Below, one piece after another: positions 58,037 to 64,000 of a DNA stretch of 64,000 nt. Made by a program: the position numbers and the translations under genes. Position 1 is the stretch's first letter, and each line of letters begins with the position of its first letter. The stretch is from Thermoanaerobaculia bacterium (GTDB lineage Bacteria; Acidobacteriota; Thermoanaerobaculia; Gp7-AA8), in NCBI GenBank assembly GCA_017883205.1, contig JADGNZ010000013.1, positions 78,262-142,261 on the forward strand, in the 5' to 3' direction. The notes under the pieces were generated by a model. That model was not told the DNA's origin and made no database searches. It was given only the letters and a program-made list of their open reading frames with translations.

Positions 58037-58732
58037 TCACGAACGAAGCAGCGCCAGGAACTTCCGTACCCGATCGGCGTTCTTGCCGGCGTCGCCGCGG
58101 CCGACGCGGGACGTCGAGCGCACATCGACGCGGCTCTGCTGTCCAGCGGCACGAACGCGCACCACGATATCGTCGCGGAATCCGAACCACGCCGTCCTCG
58201 CCGTCGCTTCGAGGATGCCTTCCGCCGGACGCGCGGAGACGATCTCCCACTCCATCGTTTTCGCCGCCTGCAGAACCTTCGCGAAAGCCGCGTCGCTCTT
58301 GAGCGGCAGATCGAGCGTGACGAGATCGGGATAGCCCGCACGCTGGAGCGCTGCGGTCTTGTCGTCGATCCGGTCCGGCGCTGGATTCGCACCCTTCGCA
58401 CGCAACGGAAGGACAGCCGAGAAGCGCGGCGGATCGGCCAGGTCGGTGCTGATATCGTGAATGCGCGGCTTGCCGCGGGCGCCCGCGATCTGCGTGAGCG
58501 GCAGCAGCACGATCACCGCGCCGGCGATCGCGGCGATCGCGGCCACCGGATTGGGACGCGACCGCCACCATGCGAATCCCGAGACGAGCAGCGCAAGCGC
58601 TCCCGCGAGAAACGCAACGGCGAAGAGCGCCAGCCCAACCTTGAAATCCCACCACCCCCAGCGCGTGCCGGGACCGGAGAGAAGCAGTGAGAGGAAGGCA
58701 AGCGCCGCGAGGATCACACCGGCAATCGTCAT
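58037..58732 (-). CDS. DUF1499 membrane protein
   Basis: 231 residues. Three N-terminal helices (GVILAALAFLSLLLSG; VGLALFAVAFLAGALALLVSG; AAIAAIAGAVIVLLPLTQIAG) are followed by a soluble DUF1499 domain (PRIHDISTDLADPPRFSAVLP; AFAKVLQAAKTMEWEIV; ARTAWFGFRDDIVVRVRA; RSTSRVGRGDAGKNADRVRK). The function of the family is unknown. The ATG at 58732 is chosen, since TACACT lies 6 nt upstream and the longer frame has no membrane start. Confidence 0.85.
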   Translation of the reverse strand: MTIAGVILAALAFLSLLLSGPGTRWGWWDFKVGLALFAVAFLAGALALLVSGFAWWRSRPNPVAAIAAIAGAVIVLLPLTQIAGARGKPRIHDISTDLADPPRFSAVLPLRAKGANPAPDRIDDKTAALQRAGYPDLVTLDLPLKSDAAFAKVLQAAKTMEWEIVSARPAEGILEATARTAWFGFRDDIVVRVRAAGQQSRVDVRSTSRVGRGDAGKNADRVRKFLALLRS

Positions 58733-58738
58733 CCGATA

Positions 58739-58744
58739 AGTGTA
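58739..58744 (-). promoter_or_regulatory. Putative -10 element (TACACT) of the DUF1499 gene
   Basis: TACACT on the minus strand, 6 nt before the ATG at 58732, no Shine-Dalgarno. Confidence 0.4.
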
Positions 58745-58997
58745 GTTCGAGGATGGGCTTTCGGGGGTCGGGGTCGGAGCGGGGGGTTGCTGGGTTGCAG
58801 AGACCGTTTGTTTGGCAAGCCAGCACCTCGCACAGCTCCCGCTGATTCCAGAAACGATGCTTTTCCACCCCATCCCCCTCACGTTTCCGAAAAGATCCGC
58901 TTGGACGACTCATGGAAGTGTCTTTTTTCGTGCGCCGGCGCCAAATTGGACATACGTTAATGGTCAGCCCGAACCTACAACCCCGGAAACAACTCAG

Positions 58998-61472
58998 ATG
59001 AGGATCATGGTCATGAACCATCGTGTCCTGTTTCTTCTGTCAGCACTCGCGTGCACATCGCTCATTCAGGCGCAGCAAACGCAACTCTCACCGGGCGTCG
59101 GCAACGCCGTTCTCCTGGCGACCAACAGCATTCAGATCGATCAGGCCGCGGTGGTCGTCTCCGGCGACGTGATCGTGAACAACGCCACGAGCGGTCCCAT
59201 CCTCGGCGATTTGGCGCTGACGCTCAACAATTCCGTCACCACTCCGGCCGGATACAAACTCGCCGCGACATCGGTCAGTATCCATCAGTCGGCACATGTA
59301 AACGGAGACGTCTACTACAACACCCTGTCGAATCAGGGGACGATCGCCGGCTCGCGGATCACGCCTCTGGCGTTGCCCGTGTACGCGAACCTTCCGCTGG
59401 TATTGACGCGCCCCTCCGGTTCGAACAACGTCACCGTTGCGAATGCCGGTCAGGTCACGCTGGACGAGGGCGCGTATGGCGATCTCGTCGTCGGCAATTC
59501 GGGGACCGTGCATTTGACCGGCGGCGGCTACGCGTTTCGATCGATCACTCTGAAGAATGCTGCGTCGATGCGGTATGGCGCACCGGCCAACATCGTCGTG
59601 AACGGGCGCCTCGAGCTCGGCAACGCCTCCAACATCCAGCCTGAAAACAACTCGGACCTCACGCCCGCAGCCATCCGCATCCAGGTGACCGGGATCAACG
59701 GCACGAACGGTGCGCTACTCTCGACGCCTCCCTCCGTTCATTTCGGCAACGCCGGCAAAGTCTTCGCCAATGTCTACGCGCCCGCGGGCTCGATCGTCAT
59801 CGATCAGGCGGTGGATGGAAATGGTGCGTTCATTGCGCGCGACATCAAGGTTGCACAGGCCTGCCACCTCACCATCAACAGCGCATTCAATCTCCCGCCG
59901 GTGGCGAATCCGCAGTCTGTCTCGACGACCGGCTCGGCCCCGCTGACGATCACGCTGACCGGATCGGATCCGGAGGGAGGCAAGCTGACATTCAGCATCG
60001 TCTCCGCACCGCATGCGGGGTCACTCTCGACTCCGGTGTCCGCCTCGCCCACCAGCGCGAACGTCACCTATACGCCAACGTCCGCGAATGTCGCCGATTC
60101 CTTCACGTTCCGCGTGACCGATCCGGCCGGAGCCACCGGCGACGCAGTCGTGAGCATCAACGCCACACCAGTAGAGCCGCCGCCTCCCCCTCCGACAACC
60201 ATCATCGTTACGGACAGTTCCGCGCAGACCAGGCAGGACGTTTCCGCGACGCTCCTGCTCAGCGGCACGGCGCCCACCGGCGTCGCCCTCACCTTCTCCA
60301 TCGTTTCCGGCACCGGGCCGTTCCATGGATCGCTCGGGGCGGTCACGCAGGGCACCGAGGTTCCGGAACGAAGCGCGACGGTCGTGTATACGCCCGATGC
60401 CGGATACACAGGTCCGGACAGCTTCCAGTTCCAGGCATGCGGCACGATCGCCAGCGTCAACACCTGCGATAGCGCGTCGTTCTCGATCACGGTAGGGACT
60501 GCGCCGGTCGATCCGCCGAGCATCGCGCACGATGTTCAGGTATCGACCTTTGCGGACACCAGCGTTCTCGTGTCGCTCGGCGACAGCTCGATCACGGTTG
60601 CGAGCAAACGTTTCATCATCAAACCGCTGGCCGCAACGCTCCAACCCGCCGCGATCGCCGGCAATGTCGCTGACTCCAACGGCGATCAACTCGGCGACAA
60701 CGTCAACGCGCTTCCGGGACCAGCGCCGGTCTTCATGAGCGCGGGTGTGAATCAGGCCGGCACCGCAGGCTCAGGCGGAACCACGCGCATGCAGTTCGAG
60801 TGGGACATGACCGGCATCAGTGGTTCGCTCAGCAACCTTCTGAGCGCGGATGTGATCCTTCCCACGAACCGCGGCACCGTCGACTCGCTCGACACATTCT
60901 TCTATGCGGGCGGCGTCAGCGGCGACGGCAATCTCACCAACTCGGACTTCGAGGCTCCCGCCGAACAGATCCCCGGCGTGGTCATGCCGGTACCGCCGTC
61001 GATGCCGATCGGCAGCGATGGCACCTTCAGCTTCAGCGTGCTGGGCCAGGTTCGCACCGCGGCGCAAGGCGGCTTCAGCTTCTTCACCGTGCAGGGCCGC
61101 GTGAACGAGTCCCTCACCGGACCGGCCCGCGGACTCCAGGTGCGCACGACAGCAAGCGGAAACATCAGCAGCGGCGACATTCCCAAGTTGTCGCTGACGA
61201 CGCCGGGAATCACCGCGCCGCTGACCTACAGGATCACCGCGCTCCCGCTCAGCGGCGTCCTGCGCGACAGCGCCAACGTGCTGATCCTAAGAGTTCCGTA
61301 CGACCTGCCAAGCCCCCAGGTGAGCTACCTGCCCAACACCGGCTTCCTCGGCACGGACACGTTCTCGTTCTCCGTAAGCAACGGCGTCATCACCAGCAAC
61401 GCCTTCGGCAACATCAACGTCTTCATCCCCAATTGCCAAACCAACCCCGCAGGCTGTAATAACGGAAGGTAA
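58998..61472 (+). CDS. Large secreted protein with cadherin-like / Ig-like domains
   Basis: About 824 residues. The signal peptide is 1-25 (VLFLLSALACTSLIQAQ). Residues 30-300 are a beta-helix-like Asn/Gly/Val-rich region (NAVLLATNSIQIDQAAVVVS; VYYNTLSNQGTIAGSRITPL; ITLKNAASMRYGAPANIVVN). Residues about 308-400 and 410-510 are two cadherin-like/Ig-like Big_9-type domains (PPVANPQSVSTTGSAPLTIT; GSDPEGGKLTFSIVSAPHAG; ADSFTFRVTDPAGATGDAVV). A third beta-rich segment precedes a final cadherin-like repeat (SYLPNTGFLGTDTFSFSVSNG). Likely a surface adhesin or matrix protein. No C-terminal anchor was recognised. Alternative starts at 59007 and 59013 are in frame. Confidence 0.82.
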   Translation: MRIMVMNHRVLFLLSALACTSLIQAQQTQLSPGVGNAVLLATNSIQIDQAAVVVSGDVIVNNATSGPILGDLALTLNNSVTTPAGYKLAATSVSIHQSAHVNGDVYYNTLSNQGTIAGSRITPLALPVYANLPLVLTRPSGSNNVTVANAGQVTLDEGAYGDLVVGNSGTVHLTGGGYAFRSITLKNAASMRYGAPANIVVNGRLELGNASNIQPENNSDLTPAAIRIQVTGINGTNGALLSTPPSVHFGNAGKVFANVYAPAGSIVIDQAVDGNGAFIARDIKVAQACHLTINSAFNLPPVANPQSVSTTGSAPLTITLTGSDPEGGKLTFSIVSAPHAGSLSTPVSASPTSANVTYTPTSANVADSFTFRVTDPAGATGDAVVSINATPVEPPPPPPTTIIVTDSSAQTRQDVSATLLLSGTAPTGVALTFSIVSGTGPFHGSLGAVTQGTEVPERSATVVYTPDAGYTGPDSFQFQACGTIASVNTCDSASFSITVGTAPVDPPSIAHDVQVSTFADTSVLVSLGDSSITVASKRFIIKPLAATLQPAAIAGNVADSNGDQLGDNVNALPGPAPVFMSAGVNQAGTAGSGGTTRMQFEWDMTGISGSLSNLLSADVILPTNRGTVDSLDTFFYAGGVSGDGNLTNSDFEAPAEQIPGVVMPVPPSMPIGSDGTFSFSVLGQVRTAAQGGFSFFTVQGRVNESLTGPARGLQVRTTASGNISSGDIPKLSLTTPGITAPLTYRITALPLSGVLRDSANVLILRVPYDLPSPQVSYLPNTGFLGTDTFSFSVSNGVITSNAFGNINVFIPNCQTNPAGCNNGR

Positions 61473-61816
61473 GGCGGCGATAACGATGTGAAAGAAACCG
61501 CACGGGTCCGAATCCCGTGTGGGGACTTGCTCGGCAAGGGAACGGACCGGCACGCCGGTCAACGAGAAAGCGTGGACTGCCCGACGAGGAAGAACGACCA
61601 TCGTCTGCACGCATCATGTCGCAGCCACCGCTTTGGGAGGGTTTGGAGCGAGCACGGTTCGTATTGCCGCGAAAAGCGGCGGCTGGGCGCCACCGCACTC
61701 CAAAGCGCTTCGCGCGAAATCGATACGGACCTCATACCCCGCCGATCTGAAGCCCTCAGTTGATTTACGAAACCCCTCTAACCTAAAATAGCGCGTCTCC
61801 TTATTTCAGGTTCCCG
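61473..61816. other. 344-bp intergenic region before the Fic gene
   Basis: No gene supported. A 6-bp hairpin CACGGG/CCCGTG around TCCGAAT lies at about 61500-61518. A TAAAAT -10-like hexamer lies at 61788-61793, 23 nt before the Fic ATG, with no Shine-Dalgarno. Confidence 0.5.
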
Positions 61817-62983
61817 ATGCGCCGTCGAACAACAGGACAGTACCGGACCGTGTCCACCGCCTCGGAACGATTCCGGGCGTTTATTCCTACTCCCCTGCCA
61901 CCGAATCCACCGCTGGTCTGGTCGCCTGCGCTGCGGCGCAGGTTCGACGATGCATTGCTCGCGCTCGGGCGGCTCGATGCGGTTACCTCGCTCCTGCCGA
62001 ACGCCTCCCTCCTGCTCTACAGCTTCGTGCGGAAGGAAGCTGTGCTCTCGTCACAGATCGAGGGGACGCAGTCGTCGCTGGCCGACCTCCTCCTGTACGA
62101 GATCGACGAACAGCCGGGTGTTCCAGTCGAGGATGCACGCGAGGTCAGCCGATGCGTTGCCGCTCTGGAGGCCGGCCTGAAGAAACTTCGTGGCGGTCTT
62201 CCGCTCTGCATGCGCCTTCTCTGCGGCATGCACAAGGTGCTGCTCACGTATCCGCACGGGCGCGGCAAGACGCCCGGTGAGGTGCGGCGGTCGCAGGTGT
62301 GGATCGGCGGGACGCGGCCCGGCAATGCCGTCTTCGTCCCTCCCCCCGTCGATGCGCTGGCCGATTGCCTGAAGCACTTCGAGAGATTTCTCAACGACGA
62401 GCCCGAGCCGGTGCCGCCGCTCATCAAAGCAGCGCTGGCGCATGTCCAGTTCGAGACGATTCATCCGTTTCTCGACGGCAACGGCCGCATCGGAAGGCTT
62501 CTGATCGTTCTCCAGCTCGTCGCCGACGGAGTCCTACGCGAGCCGATGTTGTACCCGAGTCTTTTCTTCAAACGGCACCGTGCCCTCTACTACGAGCTCC
62601 TCAATGCCGTGCGTATCGAGGGCGACTGGGAGCGCTGGCTGGACTTCTTCGCGGAAGGAATCGAAGTCAGCGCCACGCAGGGAGTGGCCACCGCGAATGC
62701 GCTGCTCCGGATCGTCAACGAGGACCGGGACCGCATTGCGTCACTCGGCCGTGCCGCGCAATCAGCGCTGGCCGTGCACAGCGCGCTGCAACGTCAACCG
62801 ATCGCCACCTCCGCGGCTTTGGTCCAGTCCACAGGCCTGACCGCAGCGACGGTCAACAAATCGCTCAGCCATCTCAGCACCCTCGAGATCGTGAATGAGT
62901 TGACGAGCCGGCAGCGCGGACGGGTCTTCAGCTATCGCCGCTACATTGAGGAGCTGACGACGGAACTGGAGCCAGGTCCATGA
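61817..62983 (+). CDS. Fic-family AMPylase-like protein with winged-helix C-terminus
   Basis: 388 residues. The N-terminal inhibitory helix motif is SSQIEG (S-x3-E-G) at about residues 77-83, placing it in the class of Fic proteins with an internal antitoxin helix. The Fic core HPFLDGNGRIGRLL (about 217-230) has the catalytic His and the phosphate-binding loop intact. GEVRRSQVWIGGTRPGNAVFVPP is the flap. The C-terminal 80 residues form a winged-helix domain (SALQRQPIATSAALVQSTGL; TAATVNKSLSHLSTLEIVNE). It is predicted to transfer AMP to a target protein. The neighbouring hypothetical gene is on the other strand. Confidence 0.92.
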   Translation: MRRRTTGQYRTVSTASERFRAFIPTPLPPNPPLVWSPALRRRFDDALLALGRLDAVTSLLPNASLLLYSFVRKEAVLSSQIEGTQSSLADLLLYEIDEQPGVPVEDAREVSRCVAALEAGLKKLRGGLPLCMRLLCGMHKVLLTYPHGRGKTPGEVRRSQVWIGGTRPGNAVFVPPPVDALADCLKHFERFLNDEPEPVPPLIKAALAHVQFETIHPFLDGNGRIGRLLIVLQLVADGVLREPMLYPSLFFKRHRALYYELLNAVRIEGDWERWLDFFAEGIEVSATQGVATANALLRIVNEDRDRIASLGRAAQSALAVHSALQRQPIATSAALVQSTGLTAATVNKSLSHLSTLEIVNELTSRQRGRVFSYRRYIEELTTELEPGP

Positions 62984-63175
62984 GCCAGTTCGCCTTCGTC
63001 CTCATGCAGTGTCCCGAGGCCTTCGATGCAGCAGCGCGGGCGTGACTTCGATGAGGTTTCGATCTACCCACACCCCTGTTGGATGAAGCCCGACACACCT
63101 CTGCCGACCGGCATTTCCTGCAAAGGGACGCCAAGCCATCTCCAACCCGACCCCCCCTACGGCACCGCCGCAAGC

Positions 63176-63703
63176 TCACTTCGCCGGAGTCGTATCTTCG
63201 TCCTCGGCCGTTGGTTCGGCCGTTGGTTCCGGCGCCCGCTTCGACTTCCCCTTCCGTGTGCGGCCGAGCGCGCGGCGCATGTCTTCGACGTGCGGCGCGA
63301 GATCCGCGTTCTCGGGACGCTTGGCCAGGCGCCGGGCCAGGGCGTAGGTTGTGAGGGCGTCGCTTCCGGCCTGGTTCCGTGCTGCGATAGCACTGTGACG
63401 GACGAACTCCGCCGTTGCTTCGAGCTCATCCGCCCACAACATGTACGCGCTGGAGAAGTCCATCAGGTCGCGCGTCCTGGCTGGATCGAGCCCTCCTCCG
63501 CGGACGAGCGGCGTACTGTTTCTGACCGCCACCACCGTCAGTTCCACAAAGTCCGGCGGCACCGAAGCGGCCGGACCGAGCCGCCTGCGGTCGCCCTTCG
63601 ACGGAATCACGAAGTTCGGTACGCGAGCCCGCATCGCCCGCGTTTCCTCAACCAAGGCCTGGACCGCATCCCAGTGAGTCGTTGCTGATTTTCGTTCTGC
63701 CAT
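63176..63703 (-). CDS. Hypothetical protein, 175 residues
   Basis: No family recognised. Residues 1-60 contain helix WDAVQALVEETRAMRARVPN, then VPPDFVELTVVAVRNSTPL. The middle (ARTRDLMDFSSAYMLWADEL; FVRHSAIAARNQAGSDALTT) is helical. The tail is Lys/Arg/Pro/Glu-rich and ends EPTAEDEDTTPAK. Soluble, with no signal peptide. GGAG is 7 nt upstream of the ATG at 63703. The gap 62984-63175 before it holds nothing recognised. Confidence 0.7.
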   Translation of the reverse strand: MAERKSATTHWDAVQALVEETRAMRARVPNFVIPSKGDRRRLGPAASVPPDFVELTVVAVRNSTPLVRGGGLDPARTRDLMDFSSAYMLWADELEATAEFVRHSAIAARNQAGSDALTTYALARRLAKRPENADLAPHVEDMRRALGRTRKGKSKRAPEPTAEPTAEDEDTTPAK

Positions 63704-63792
63704 GATCGTCTCCTTTCACCTTTAGGACGTCTGGCCGGGAAAAAGGTTACTTCGTGGCCGAGGCAGGCAGAATTCAGGTCTGTAAACCACAG

Positions 63793-63914
63793 ATTGAGGT
63801 TCATCGACCTCAAACTGAGGTTGGATGACCTTGAACTGAGGTTTGATGACCCCACGTTGAGATTTAGTTACCTTAAATTGAGGTTGAATAACCTTAAATT
63901 GAAGTTGGACTAAG
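63793..63914. repeat. 21-bp tandem repeat, six copies
   Basis: Units start at 63793, 63814, 63835, 63856, 63877 and 63898, each about ATTGAGGTTNNATNACCTTAA. The unit is 21 bp, so an open minus-strand frame encodes a 7-residue repeat (PQFKVIQ/PQFEVDE). The inverted half-words AGGTT and AACCT could form small hairpins. It lies upstream of the hypothetical gene at 63176-63703 and downstream of nothing known. Confidence 0.85.
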
Positions 63915-63967
63915 CCGCCTGTCGGCGGCGTGCTGCGCATGAATGGGAGAGTGACGCAGAGAGGCAA

Positions 63968-64000
63968 GTGACCGAAGACGAACCGATGGTGTTGGAGCGA
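63968..64000 (+). CDS. Possible start of a truncated gene at the window edge
   Basis: GTG at 63968 after GAGAGG (3 nt upstream) opens a frame coding V-T-E-D-E-P-M-V-L-E-R to the end of the window. Only 11 codons are visible, so this is a weak call. Confidence 0.2.
   Translation, partial: MTEDEPMVLER

Noticed and set aside
61490..61530. tRNA or tRNA fragment (a T-arm-like hairpin with loop TCCGAAT)
   Set aside because: No matching acceptor, D-arm or anticodon arm was found at the right distance; only the single hairpin is tRNA-like.

Overview
The window is high-GC DNA from a Gram-negative-type bacterium. Outer-membrane proteins are present: a large Oar-type TonB-dependent receptor, an OmpA-family protein and several predicted beta-barrels. 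Together with the TonB receptor with a carboxypeptidase-like N-terminus, a Ser/Thr kinase fused to a TonB C-terminal domain, a fused glutamate formimidoyltransferase/cyclodeaminase and abundant intergenic palindromes, this suggests Acidobacteriota or a related deep lineage. That placement is an inference from gene content; there is no rRNA in the window. Most of the content is chromosomal housekeeping: pth, ftsE/ftsX, rho, rimO, dusB, mutL, yraN, alaS, recX, yhbY and one tRNA-Arg. Accessory patches lie between them.

Layout. 0-9.4 kb: RHH/TPR protein, MoxR/Mg-chelatase-like AAA+ ATPase and pth (minus), an FG-GAP surface protein, a crcB fluoride-channel pair, ftsEX and the fused FTCD enzyme. 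9.4-10.1 kb: a compound palindromic tandem array. 10.1-15.8 kb: a metal-handling patch (ACR3 arsenite exporter, Met-rich outer-membrane and periplasmic proteins, small membrane proteins), then an alcohol dehydrogenase and a BtuF-like binding protein. 15.8-20.4 kb: a pseudo-receiver/kinase/TonB fusion and a complete IS4-type insertion sequence with target-site duplication. 20.7-28.3 kb: rho, the TonB receptor, a VapBC-like toxin-antitoxin pair, rimO and a GNAT acetyltransferase. 28.4-37.7 kb: membrane glycosyltransferase-like protein, dusB, a methyltransferase, hydroxyacyl-CoA dehydrogenase, a ferritin-like protein, GT2 and a TPR membrane protein. 37.8-38.3 kb: a second palindromic array (22-bp unit) between divergent genes. 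38.5-48.8 kb: polysaccharide deacetylase, outer-membrane proteins, yhbY, BON protein, quinone-oxidoreductase-like enzyme, mutL, yraN. 49.1-55.2 kb: nucleotidyltransferase-like protein, alaS, DinB, recX, a polytopic membrane protein, tRNA-Arg. 55.6-64 kb: a two-domain glycosyltransferase, DUF1499 protein, a large cadherin-like secreted protein, a Fic protein, a hypothetical protein and a 21-bp repeat.

Three genome-scale patterns stand out. (1) Many genes without a Shine-Dalgarno sequence have a TANNNT hexamer 6-11 nt before the start codon, as expected for leaderless mRNAs. (2) Intergenic spaces are filled with several families of dispersed inverted repeats, some nested in each other and one lying in frame inside a glycosyltransferase gene. 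(3) Two unrelated-looking tandem arrays are both built on perfect palindromes with TGTCC/GGACA half-sites. One sits in a divergent promoter region and the other between convergent genes. These arrays are the best candidates in the window for something undescribed.
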